The translations under genes and the position numbers were made by a program. The notes beneath the pieces are model-generated. The model was not told where the DNA came from. It searched no databases and worked only from the letters and a program-made list of their open reading frames with translations. This document shows, piece after piece, positions 10,078 through 19,964 of a stretch of 64,000 bases of DNA. Origin of the DNA: Skeletonema tropicum (lineage: Eukaryota; Bacillariophyta; Thalassiosirophyceae; Thalassiosirales; Thalassiosiraceae); contig CM074142.1 in NCBI GenBank assembly GCA_037178625.1, positions 1,302,001-1,366,000 on the forward strand, written 5' to 3'. Numbering within the stretch: the stretch's first letter is position 1; each line of letters begins with the position of its first letter.

Positions 10078-12293
10078 CTAAGCCTTTCGCTTCTTGCCTG
10101 ATAGCTTTGTTGCGTGTGCAGCATTTTTAGCCGCGCCTTGGTATTTAGAAACGAATTCTGCAACTTTGAACTTGCGCTTGCATCCAGCATAATTCATGAA
10201 TCGAACTTGATTGAGAAGAAAAGTGGTAATTTAGGGTAAGATGTGTAGACACAGAGGCAGTATGGAAAAGCGAACAACAGATAAGATGAAAATTCGAAAT
10301 GACTCACTCTTTCCAAAGATAGGACGCTCCTTCCAGCCCATATCATGTATTCCCATTATCGACCAACCGACGCCTACAAATCCATTTGGATCATTGCCGT
10401 CTAATGCGTATCGATCATTGAAATACTGAGCGGTTGCCAAGGCATACGATGGAGACGTTGTCCATTCAAGAATCTTCTTCGCCCAGTACATCCTCAAAAA
10501 TCCATGCATAGTACCCTCTCTAACTAGCTGAAGCTGCGCAGCATTCCACAAATCGTCATGAGTCTCACCCTTCTCCAGCTCTTTCCAGGTGTAAACGTAT
10601 TCTCTTTCATCAGTGGAGTGCAGATCAAGACTGTCTCTAGCCCAGTCGGCTGCTCCGCCCAGTGAATCTGTATGTATTGGAGGCACGAATAGATGATTAT
10701 GAGGTTAGACTAAATAATGAAAAGCTGCAAGTCAGCACATCAGAAATAAACAAGACTTCATTACTTACCATAATTGTCTCGAGTGTAGTAAACATAATTG
10801 TCACTAAGCTCACGTCGAACGACTCCTTCTTCGATATAAGCTGCCGTCCCATTAGAATGTTTTTTCAGAGCACGTACATCCAAGGCCAAGCGTTGAAATG
10901 ACACCTGGCCGTGATTGATCCAAGGACTGAGGTTACTACAAACAGAAGGGAAATTAGGATCATTGCGAAGAGAGTCAAAATTTTTCAGCCCATGATGAGT
11001 AGAAGAACAAAAAGCTCGGAAACGCTCCATTGCTGTTTCGTGACCAGCTTTCATTGATGAAATGTGAGCAATGGAATCGTCTAAATTCAAAAATGCCTTC
11101 AATTCGTCCCAGTCATACTCATTAGTTGACGTCACTGCATCATCACCCATGTGGTCATTCCCTGTAAAGGAAGGAAACTGTGTGCAGTAATCGGCAAACA
11201 CTTTATTGATCTTTGGCCGCAATGTACGAGCTCCAACTTCTCTCTTGGGCGAGGCCATCCACACAGGTACAATATTGTGTGCGTCAACCTGATACAATGG
11301 CACTTCACTCTGATCAAATAGTGGAGCTGCTTGATCTTCCGTATATTTTCGAGGTAATCGTAACGGACTCATATCACACACCACAGCAAGAGCATTATGA
11401 GATGATGATGTACAATGAGAATGGATTGTTTCTCCGACAGCCTCACGTGATGTTGGACAAACCACATCAAATGGAACCTGAGACGACGACAACTCCTTAG
11501 CAACAACTTGTAGACCATCTAACAAAAATGTACCATGTCTCTCGGTCAATGGCATATCTGCAGGAGCTGGAGGAGAGCCATCCTGTCCCTCCGCAGCAGT
11601 TTCACTCGGAGGAGGAGGAAGCGCAAATACCACTCGTAAAGGAACTTCGTTTTGTGCAGCAAGACTCTGGGCAAACAGTAAGGCCCAGTTATCACAAGTT
11701 CTCACATCACGTAACATCCAATAGAATATACATGGATTCTTCACTGATTTTTTCTCACGAGGGAGGGAAGTATTCATTGTGAGGAGTTTGCTGCGAGTTT
11801 GATCAAAATCAGCAGTGATTAAACTATCTGGAGCATGAGGAATGACTGGGAATTCTTCCTTCTTTTTCTTGGACGACATCTTTCGTTTTGTTTTTGTTTT
11901 TGTTGTTTTCTTCTTCGTCTTCTTCTTAGTTGATGTTGTTGTTGCCTTGCCGACCACCTCAGCAGAACTCGTTTCTATTCCCTTGTTTTTTTCGGTCGTT
12001 TTCTTTTTGGTCGTCTTCTTCTTCTTTGCGGCAACAGTTTTTGCTACTACCTTAGTGACAGTATCAGGCGCACTAGACTCTGTTCCTTTGGCGCTTGCGA
12101 AATACCTAGTGTAGTGATGGCGTTGACGGCTAGCAAGTCGGTGATTGATGGCAAAAGCTGAGCGCTGACGCACGAAGCTGCCGTCTAACTGTTGAGAGAA
12201 TGACGCTGCAGAGCAAAGTGGCGCTGCCTTGGAGGAATACTTATAGCAATACAGGGCACAGTAGAAGATGCTCCTCTGTGCAGGTAGGCGCAT
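10078..12293 (-). CDS. PHR: Class II CPD photolyase (3 exons)
   Basis: Exons 10769-12293, 10308-10667 and 10078-10205 join in frame across two GT-AG introns (about 100 nt each) to give 670 aa. Residues 1-75 are Arg/Ser-rich and could be an organelle presequence. Residues ~85-155 are extremely Lys/Thr-rich, resembling a nuclear or DNA-binding extension. The photolyase core starts near [14 protein letters not shown]. It includes [20 protein letters not shown], the FAD-region [33 protein letters not shown] and the class II C-terminus [20 protein letters not shown]...[16 protein letters not shown]. Family knowledge: it uses FADH- and blue light to split cyclobutane pyrimidine dimers. Only ~90 bp separate it from the convergent MORN gene. 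Confidence 0.9.
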
Positions 12294-12654
12294 TTGATTT
12301 CGTCAGAAGAATCGAAGGGGATCACGTCCCATCCCATTGACATTGAGCAATGAGCAAGTTGCAAGTTGGAGGTTTGCTGATAGGTAAGTCACGCTACAAT
12401 TTAAGTAGATCACTTTGCAGCAAAATTAAAAAATAAATTTTATTAGGTTTAGAATGACCCTGATTAGCATCCGATGAAAATCATCGACCGACCCAATTTT
12501 GTAGGAGGAACTCCCAAATGGAGTGGTTAAGGTGGCCCTAAAAGGATTTTTTGATCGGAGTGCAGCAACGGCGTCTGTAACGTAATTTACAAAATGCGGC
12601 CACTAAAACGCAATTTAGTAGGTCGGCACTAATCCCGTAATGCTAGTACATACT
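12294..12654. other. Intergenic upstream of photolyase
   Basis: About 360 bp, presumably the photolyase promoter, running into the transposon nest. No gene or clear repeat was recognised. Confidence 0.45.
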
Positions 12655-12727
12655 TAGGAGCTCAAATAAAATCGCGATTTACTAGCGCGGTGAAGGCCGT
12701 TCCTTACGGTGGACGTGGACGTGGACC

Positions 12728-12925
12728 CAGAATAACAAAGAGGGCTAATTCTACATAGGAACTCCTCGAAACGGGCATCCCCCCTTTAAGAATCCCGGTT
12801 TATATTTATTTTGGACGCAGAATTTTTTCATCTGCGTCCGCCACAGAAAATAAACCGGGAATTTGAAAGGGGGGAAGCCCGTTTCGAGAGGTTCCTATGT
12901 AGAATTGGCCCTCTTTGTTATTCTG
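12728..12925. repeat. 198-bp fold-back (long hairpin) element
   Basis: Two arms of about 80 bp, CAGAATAACAAAGAGGG at 12728 and its inverted partner ending at 12925, share AATTCTACATAGGAAC, CGAAACGGGC and CCCGGTTTAT with few mismatches. They leave only a short loop near 12815-12835. It looks like a MITE nested inside the outer fold-back. Confidence 0.7.
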
Positions 12926-12942
12926 CACAACGCTATCCCCAC

Positions 12943-13317
12943 CAGGGCTGTATACCTACTCCGAAAAAACGGAGGTACCTACGTATTGGGTAATACCAAT
13001 CCGTATTTTCGACTGGGTACGTATTAATGGTTACGTACCCATTACCTAGGTGACCCCGTTAGGTGCGAATTAGGTCCTTGAATGGGAACTTTTCTGAAGA
13101 ATTTTGGTCATTTCAGGGGTAAATTTCGCAATTTTACGGGTATTTCGAGCTCTTTTGTACCTGATTAGGAGTACCCAGAAGGTAGTTACCCTTAGGTAAG
13201 TACGTATCAGGTAAGTACCCATACAGAAATCAAGCAGTTACGTACGCAATAGTTACACCCAATACCCAAAAAATACAGGTATTTTTTCAGTGGGTACGGA
13301 GTGGGTATACAGCCCTG
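12943..13317 (+). mobile_element. hAT-type MITE, copy 1 (375 bp)
   Basis: Starts CAGGGCTGTATACC and ends with the exact inverse GGTATACAGCCCTG. An 8-bp target duplication ATCCCCAC flanks it (12935-12942 and 13318-13325). CAGGG ends plus an 8-bp duplication are the hallmark of the hAT superfamily. The interior is non-coding and rich in GGGTA/TACCC pentamers. A second copy in the opposite orientation lies at 19965-20348. Confidence 0.85.
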
Positions 13318-13476
13318 ATCCCCACCAAAAGATTGATACAGCACAGTTATTGGAAAGAGACACAAAAATAGACACAGAGTCACCATTGTTACACACTCAT
13401 TCTGCGTCCACGTCCACGTCCAACGTCCACCGCACCGTAAGGAACGGCCTGATTCATAGCGAGCGCGATTTTGAGT

Positions 13477-13938
13477 GAAAGTGGTGGTACGGTAAAGTCA
13501 GATGATATTAGGGGTTATCTACATGCCTACATACGAAATCAACCATTTTTACCGGCTCTCCACCACACAAAACACCACCTCCATGGTGATCATTCGGCGT
13601 ACTCTAGTACCTTAGGAAGTGCTTGTGATCACGGTTTGCCTGGCATAAATCGCTTGTTCAATATCATTAGAAGCGATTTATGCCAGCCAAACCGTGATCA
13701 TAAGCAATATTGAGAGAGCTAGAGCGCATTTTCAGTACACAGGTGACGACGCCGAATTTCAACAGCCTGTCGGTCCTTTGAAAGGATTTTCGAGGTCCTC
13801 TACAGCAATGATACTCGGCCAATCGATACAATATATTTATTAGAGTATACCGACCGAGTATCATTGCCACAGCCACCCCCAAAGTCTCTCGATGCACTGC
13901 CTTGCGGTCAAAATTCGACGCATCATCACAATATTTGA
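13477..13938. repeat. Two hairpins in a non-coding stretch
   Basis: Arms at 13621-13655 and 13671-13705 are inverse copies (35 bp, about two mismatches, core GGCATAAATCGCTT). A second stem pairs GCAATGATACTCGG (13805-13818) with its inverse at 13853-13866. No gene was seen; these are probably decayed MITEs. Confidence 0.5.
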
Positions 13939-14165
13939 CCCCCTATCCCACGCTGTAGTCCTCGGTATCGAGATCCTAAGTACTTACGTGTAAGTATTAA
14001 AAAAAAAGTAAAAAATGAGCGAATATGGTTTGGCGGAAAGTTACAGAGATCAGGCCGTCCCACGCTGTAGGCCTCGGAACAGAGATCAATCGAAATTTAT
14101 CCCAAAATATTTTTTGCGCGAGGGTTTTAATTTTGAGGGACGGCCGGATCTCTGTAACCTCTGAA
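13939..14165 (-). repeat. Dispersed repeat D, copy 1
   Basis: The module CCGAGG-M-CTACAGCG (on the minus strand) occurs twice here (near 13945 and 14070), with an ATATTTTTTGCGCGAGGG block and TTTCCGCCAAACCAT. The same modules recur in partly rearranged order at 22944-23135 on the opposite strand. Non-coding; probably a MITE family. Confidence 0.55.
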
Positions 14166-14170
14166 GATTA

Positions 14171-14904
14171 GATGGCTTTTTTCAATAGCCACAGATGCCA
14201 AAACATCATTTTGCAAAGTGTTAACCCCTCCGCCGACAGATCAAAGCAATGCAATGTGTTGATTACCGAATGTCATCACTGCCACCCATAGCTTTGCTAC
14301 GGCAACCCTTCTGACAGCCTGTCATTGTCTCTTTTCATTCGATTGGTCCAAATAACAGAGAAAAAGGATGCTGCCAGCGAGACATGAACAACTCTTTCGT
14401 GACTTCATCTTCTCTCGTTTCAAATCGTTTTGCACGCAGCCACCCTGAGGCAACAGGCAAGCGAATGGTAGCTCCGAAACGAATATCTTCAGCTGAAGAT
14501 TGCACTTCTTGACGACGTAAAGAAGCACTTGATCCACCAACTTGAAAGCTTCATTCGACTGGGCAGATTTGTTGGATTGTCGATAAAGCAAAGAATTTCG
14601 TGGGCGAAGTCTTTCAATGACGAGTGCACACTGTGAGGAAGGCCGTGCATATCATGTCGGAAGTTATTTCGCGTGCTTTCATCTCTCCTCCGATGCTCTC
14701 ATTTTCTGCCATTCGTTCGGCCGTAATTGCCTCTGTTATCGATCCGTCGCGGCCCGCCAGCCCCTGTCTGACCCCCAAAAGGACCTGGGGACGCTTTCCA
14801 TCACTAGTGGCATTGAGTGACATGATTGCTCTAATCGTCCGATATTGATGCAATATCATTGCAAAATGATGTTTTGGCATCTGTGGCTATTGAAAAAAGC
14901 CATC
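14171..14904. mobile_element. 734-bp element with perfect 46-bp TIRs and TA target duplication
   Basis: GATGGCTTTTTTCAATAGCC begins a 46-bp terminal repeat (14171-14216) whose exact inverse occupies 14859-14904. TA dinucleotides flank both ends (14169-14170, 14905-14906). A TA duplication with such ends suggests a Tc1/mariner-like non-autonomous element. The two small minus-strand frames inside show no transposase motif. Perfect ends indicate recent activity. The right terminus also supplies the target duplication of the adjoining 5-kb element. Confidence 0.8.
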
Positions 14905-14976
14905 TAGCACACTACAGGTCTCGGTTATCTCTACTCAGCAGGTTGGTTGATGGTGGTATGTTTGGGATGATGGGGA

Positions 14977-16514
14977 CACGGGTTCTAAGGCCTACGTAGG
15001 AATTCAAATCATCGTAGAACGTACATACTACCTATAAGTCCCACCTAATGCTGCACTTTTTGACATCAACCATGAAGCTGCCGCTCCTACCGACGACCAC
15101 AACCATGCACACGCTTCAAATATAACCAATATATGCACCTATATCGCTCCCAATTACTATTGGGTATATTATGGAGGCGTTTTTTTGTCGAGGTAGATGC
15201 CGTCGTTGAGATATTCGAGTCGCCATCAACGATATAATAATTGGTCATTTTCGTCCACCTGTGGTATGATCCTTTTGGCAATGATACGCTGCACTAAAAG
15301 GTCCCCTACTTTACATATCTCATCTGCAATATAATATTGACTTCCGTGGTCGTGCCCCACGTATGAGAGTGCTCCCTCTATTGATTATTACCTAGGAGCA
15401 CATGTGATCGGACATGTGATGTTTCACATAATTAATATGCAACAATCAACCATATAAACAGTCCATAACAACAATGCAAACACAAATCTTCAACTCTCAA
15501 CATAACAGAGGATGTCTGGGGGGTATACACGCTTCAGCAGCCGCAAAATAGGTGGTGGATGTCATATTATTTATCATGGTGTAGAGGCTTACATTTTGTA
15601 ATTTATTGTACCAAATAATATTTAATATTATCCGATTGAAAACACTACTCCAAACAATAACAATGTATATTATTACCGCAATGATGTGTTAGTTCTGTTT
15701 TGGATGTGTTTTGGACATTATTGGTGGCTGTATACAACAATTGATGGTGGATATTGTGCCCATTTGAGACGAGTTTTTTGTAATTATTGACTCGTCGCTT
15801 CAAGGAGTTAACAAGACTCTTTTTATCAGGTTTATGCCCCCCAATCATCGCTCTACATCATATTATGACTGGGGCATAAGTTTTGGGGCTTCGTTCCTTC
15901 TATGATGCATCCTTTGGTGGCAGTGTTGGTCGCGACAAGGCGACAGGTGGCTGTTGATGATGGTGTGGCTAGATCACTTATATTCTTGGTGATTACGGTG
16001 ATTACTGTGGCGATAAGCATAACCTACGAATAAGATATGTTTGGTTGTCAATTGGAAGGGGCAGGGCGGATTGATGGCACACCCTACTGCCTCTCTTTTG
16101 GATATATACGGCAGCGGCAGACTGTGTCGTCGAGGTTTAATTTCTAGCGATAAAATATGTCGACGAAAATTAATTCGACGTTATTGTATACTGGTGAACT
16201 TTTTTAATAATGAACTACAATATGGGTGTAGAGTTCATTGCCAAAAAAGTTCACCAGTATATCAAGATGGGACATTATATCACCATAGGACGCAAACACA
16301 CCATGGTGCCGGTGCTCCTCTTCTTGGTGATGTTGAGTGGAGATGAAAAAGTGTTTGGCGATAGTTAGCCCGTCAAGAAAATATATTGATTTTTGCCTGT
16401 TTTGGGCTGCAAGGGTTAACAAATGTCATAGCGATAGTCATATCACACGGTATGTACTATTCCTACGTTGATACTCCTACTTTTGAACTTAGACCGGGAG
16501 GCTTAGAAGCCGTG
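14977..16514 (+). mobile_element. 1.54-kb TIR element, copy 1
   Basis: Ends are CACGGGTTCTAAGGCC and (inverse) CACGGCTTCTAAGCC, flanked by GGGA on both sides (14973-14976 and 16515-16518), a likely 4-bp target duplication. It is nearly identical, in inverted orientation, to 51222-52763. Observed differences are a 4-bp CGTA insertion near one end and a single T/G substitution. Internal hairpins are present (GGTGAACTTTTTT arms near 16192 and 16247). Small frames inside show no known domain, so it looks non-autonomous and recently mobile. Confidence 0.8.
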
Positions 16515-16719
16515 GGGAGGGTGAAAGCAAGTGATTTGTGTAGGTGGTATCTATGATTATGTACTTTGATGTATGTATGAGCTGAGACTTCGAGATAACC
16601 TCTAAGAACTGAAGCACCTTGACGACGGCATTGAATAATCGTAAATAACACCGGCCCGACCGTCCATCACCAAACCGCAACACACCACACACCGTAACCA
16701 TGGTGCCGCTGCCGAAATA

Positions 16720-17000
16720 GACCAACTTAATCGCCGACCTATGGGCCGATCGATGGCCAATCATTAGTATTGACTATTATGAAAGTGTTATCGTGCTTGG
16801 ATGCAGAAGAAACGGTCATTGGGATGTTCGAAAAGCACTGTTCGTTGGCCGGCGAGCGCCGAACACGCCGTTATAAATCATCGTCACCATTCTGCCTTCT
16901 CTTTGGGGATTTGGCTGCGGCGAGGGCTTCGGCACTAACTTAATAGTCCATAATAATGATTGGCCATCGATGGGCCCATAGGTCGGCGATTAAGTTGGTC
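16720..17000. repeat. 281-bp fold-back nested in the left arm of the 5-kb element
   Basis: GACCAACTTAATCGCCGACC at 16720 is repeated inverted ending at 17000; the arms are about 60 bp with few mismatches. It splits the sequence GAAATAG|CGTGTCCC, which is uninterrupted in the matching right arm of the 5-kb element, so it inserted after the TIR formed. Confidence 0.7.
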
Positions 17001-17498
17001 TATTAGCGTGTCCCAGATGAGGATAGGATTCCTACTTTCCCACGCAGGATTCCTAACTCAAAATCGGAAGGAATCCTGCGTGGAAATCTGGGGTCGAAAT
17101 TTCCATTTGTGTCCCAGATCACTTTTCCACCCCCAAATTCCCATTTTCCGATGGCCGGCGCGATACTCCCCGCACAAAATAAAAAAATGCGTGGGATTCA
17201 CACCAATTTCGCCACTAGTTAAAAAAAAATTTCCTACCATCCCCCTTTTCGGGGGTCACATAGATAATCTTACTAGATATTACGTGTTTAGGTTTTATCC
17301 CCCCTAAGTGCCCCCTTTTTCTCACAGCTAACCGATCCGATTCCACCATGAACATGCCACCCGCTAGCTCAATACGACGTCCCATACAACATCCAATCCA
17401 TGACATCGATCGAAATTGATACCCAAAACAGGTGCCGGATGCCATGCTCTATTAATGCCTAAATTTTCAGCGCTTCGTATAATCTCGATGTCAACCAA

Positions 17499-18026
17499 TT
17501 ATTCGTTATTTTGTTTGTACTTTCCTCGTGGCCTCTTCGTATCTCTAGTTTTTGCCATGATATCTTCATTGTTCTGACTCGCTCTCTTCTTCCCAACGGC
17601 TTCTGCATGTTTATCTGCGTCTTTGACAAACCTGCATCTCTCCTCCACTCTCTTCCTTTCCGTTTGATGGAACTGTTCTACCCATTCCTCAATCATCAGA
17701 AACAAGTCAGGGTGTGTCTCAAGAGTTTCAAGTCCATGATCTGCTGCATAATGAAGCTTTGGTGTATCATCATTGTCGTCAACTTGTGCCCTTAGTGCGC
17801 GGTGCTTTTCAACTGCATCGTCCATGTCATTTTTGAAGTTTACCTTGTCTGCAGCTGATGGTTTCTCCGTGTAGAACACTTTGAACACTTTACCCCAACT
17901 GCGTAAGAGAGAGATCATTTCGTCACAGGTCTTGTCAATTTGGTCATCAATATTAGCAACGCTGTCGTCTTTGAACTCACGGAGCATTGCCTTTGCCTCG
18001 GTGAAAATATCTTCAGCTTTCTTCAT
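17499..18026 (-). CDS. Transposon ORF2, coiled-coil-like, probably read by -1 frameshift from ORF1
   Basis: No known family was recognised. The predicted protein (about 175 aa from the first ATG) is charged and helical (KKAEDIFTEAKAMLREFKDD, later KRVEERCRFVKDADKHAEAV) with a basic C-terminus (KRPRGKYK). The frame is open from 18059, directly after a TAG at 18060-18062, and overlaps the 3' end of ORF1 by about 25 nt. In that overlap lies A AAT TTC, a textbook X-XXY-YYZ heptamer whose -1 reading enters exactly this frame. An ordinary 1-nt indel in a once-single ORF is the main alternative. It lies inside the 5-kb element. Confidence 0.55.
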   Translation of the reverse strand: MKKAEDIFTEAKAMLREFKDDSVANIDDQIDKTCDEMISLLRSWGKVFKVFYTEKPSAADKVNFKNDMDDAVEKHRALRAQVDDNDDTPKLHYAADHGLETLETHPDLFLMIEEWVEQFHQTERKRVEERCRFVKDADKHAEAVGKKRASQNNEDIMAKTRDTKRPRGKYKQNNE

Positions 18027-18034
18027 GATATCTT

Positions 18035-19171
18035 TCAATGGGCGGCCTTGAAATTTCCTCTAGTGTAGAGAGCAGCACTCTCTGTCTCATCTAACACACC
18101 ACATACTGCGACACCTGCCGCATTTGCAGCATCAATGAACTCATTCTCGTGGTGTTTTGCAAGGAAGTCTGCCAATCTCGTTGCGCCTACTTTTGCATCC
18201 TCCTTGTGAAGACAACGTACCACATCCTTGAGGTACGGATTCTTTCGGTGGAAACTCATGAATGCCTCCTCCGACTTGTGCGAACGAATGGTAACTGCGG
18301 TTGTAGTAGTATTCTGTTGCAGTTGGAAATAATCAATTACATTCTTTTCTTCCGTGTGTTGCTGTTGCTTTGCCACCATTTCCCCCAAGATACGCTTGAA
18401 ATAATCGTTGCTTGCGTTGTCCGACAAATCAAGATCTGCCAACCCATATTTTTCTAGAAGTGGAAACTTTGTGTTGCCCACCGAAGGCCGTTCTGTTGCA
18501 TGTGGATTGGCAGCTTCGCTGTCAGCGCATTTGTTGCTGTTGAAATTGTCGCCGACATTATCATTGTTGTCTTTTTCGCAGGTGTCGTCACAGACCCAGT
18601 CATCTTCCTCGGGGTAGTTTTGTTCCTCATACCAAACACGCAATTCTGCATTTACTCTCCGACCGATCACTTCCATCCCTGGGCAACGAGGCGGATACAG
18701 CTTTCCGTCATTCGCCTGTTTTAATACACTGGGGTAACATTTTTCCCACTTATCTGTTTTTCGTCCTAGACGAATGTACCACCGCGTACTTGATTTCAAT
18801 GGTGCGGCGGAGACGACCTCTGCATCAATCGTGTGTTCCTCAAAAAATGCTTTCCATTTATCAGCGCCTGCACAGATGACTTTATCAGCTGCATTTACTT
18901 TCACCAACTTACATTGTTCTAATACCCATATCCAGAGGTCATCGTCTATTCCAGCGAATTTTTGTAATGATAATTTGTTCAATTGTAAAATATTTCCCAA
19001 CTTGTCGGCGTCCATGATTTGACGTACTTCCGGTGGAGGGTTGTCCTCATCACGATCCCAGATGCGGTACCAATGGGAAATCATTGAGTACTTGCATATA
19101 TACAATAGCATACCCGCTAATAATAATTCGGGTTTTTCTCGTGGACAATCTTTGACGTTGATTGTCTCCAT
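18035..19171 (-). CDS. Transposon ORF1, unknown protein (378 aa)
   Basis: A clean 378-codon frame from ATG at 19171, well inside a TIR element. The N-terminal half has a folded appearance, rich in Trp (SHWYRIWDRDEDNPPPEVRQ; WIWVLEQCKLVKV; RWYIRLGRKTDKWEKCYPSV). The middle is Asp/Asn-rich. The C-terminal part (YLKDVVRCLHKEDAKVGATR) is helical. No DDE/DDD transposase, integrase, RT or helicase motif could be seen. It overlaps ORF2 and may be made as an ORF1-ORF2 fusion. The likely role is an element-borne protein, but a captured cell gene is possible. Confidence 0.6.
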   Translation of the reverse strand: METINVKDCPREKPELLLAGMLLYICKYSMISHWYRIWDRDEDNPPPEVRQIMDADKLGNILQLNKLSLQKFAGIDDDLWIWVLEQCKLVKVNAADKVICAGADKWKAFFEEHTIDAEVVSAAPLKSSTRWYIRLGRKTDKWEKCYPSVLKQANDGKLYPPRCPGMEVIGRRVNAELRVWYEEQNYPEEDDWVCDDTCEKDNNDNVGDNFNSNKCADSEAANPHATERPSVGNTKFPLLEKYGLADLDLSDNASNDYFKRILGEMVAKQQQHTEEKNVIDYFQLQQNTTTTAVTIRSHKSEEAFMSFHRKNPYLKDVVRCLHKEDAKVGATRLADFLAKHHENEFIDAANAAGVAVCGVLDETESAALYTRGNFKAAH

Positions 19172-19964
19172 TGCGCTCGTTGTGTTGAAAAAAGATGGCG
19201 AGGTGTGCAGGGTAGTTGTGTTTATGACCGTACTGTGCTGTCTTGACTGTTCAATGCGTCGTTGCGAAAATTTAACAGTAAGTTGAATATATGGTATAGA
19301 TTGGATTCGTAAGTTTTCGCAACGGTCTACCGAATGATGCCGTTGTTATTGGTGGTTATGATGGTAACTTCCTCGATGCTATTGCAGCGCAAATTAAAAA
19401 AAAGTCGTGGTGCTGCTTGTTATTTTTGTACGTAAGACGGTATGTTATGTGACTGTACATTAGTTTACAAGTAAAAAAATTTAACACGGGATGCGCGATG
19501 TGAAATCGGTGTGGATTCTGAGGTGGGAAAGTGGAAAAGTAGAATCCTACGTCGACGTGGGATTCTGGGGTGGACGGAGGATTCTGAATTTTCAGCACCC
19601 CCCGTCGGCGTGGGATTCTGGGGTGGGAAAGTGGGAATTTGGCGTGGGAAAGTGGATCTGGGACACGCTATTTCGGCAGCGGCGTGTGGGCACCATGGTT
19701 GCGGTCTGGTGATTGACGGCCGGACCGGTGTTATTTACGATTATTCAATCGGGTTCTCAAGGTGCTTCAGTTCTTAGAGCTTCTACAGAAAACATTCCCC
19801 CTACATAACTTAAAGTACCATAATCGTACATACTAGTACCACAAATCACCATCAAATGCACCCATTTGACACCCCTTCTTCACTATCATCACTTCTTCAA
19901 CCTAACCAACCTTCTGAATGTTTCTGTAGATGCGAGACCTGTAGTGTGCCATCTAGGTCCAGAG

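Larger units (their letters stand above)
12655..13476. repeat. Outer fold-back element, interrupted by other elements
   Basis: The left arm (about 12670-12735: AAATCGCG, then GGCCGTTCCTTACGGT and GGACGTGGACGTGGAC) is repeated inverted at about 13398-13476. Between the arms sit a second fold-back and a hAT MITE. The AAATCGCGATTTACTAG block occurs again at 23374-23395, so the arm belongs to a dispersed family. Outer ends and target duplication were not resolved. Confidence 0.6.
14907..19949 (-). mobile_element. ~5-kb TIR element (6-bp target duplication) carrying two ORFs
   Basis: Ends are GCACACTACAGGTCTCG (14907-14923) and its exact inverse (19933-19949). CATCTA flanks both sides (14901-14906, 19950-19955), a perfect 6-bp target duplication. 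Homology between the arms continues inward: GTGATTTGTG; TCTAAGAACTGAAGCACC at 16601/19762-19779; CGTGTCCCAGAT at 17006/19662. This gives long imperfect TIRs. Two minus-strand ORFs (17499-18026 and 18035-19171) lie inside. The left arm is interrupted by a 1.54-kb element and a 281-bp fold-back; without them it would be about 3.2 kb. Superfamily unknown; 6-bp duplications are reported for Polinton, IS3EU and Dada groups. Confidence 0.75.

Noticed and set aside
12943..13317. Repeated GGGTA/TACCC pentamers as a CRISPR-like or telomere-like array
   Set aside because: No regular repeat-spacer spacing; fully explained as the interior of a TIR-bounded hAT MITE.
14614..14880. 88-codon minus frame inside the 734-bp TA element
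   Set aside because: Begins within the TIR and shows no transposase motif; equally long frames occur on the other strand.
16041..16346. 101-codon frame inside the 1.54-kb element (also 15645-15848 minus and the equivalent frames in copy 2)
   Set aside because: Identical in both copies only because the copies are identical; it spans a hairpin and has no recognisable motif. The element is treated as non-coding.
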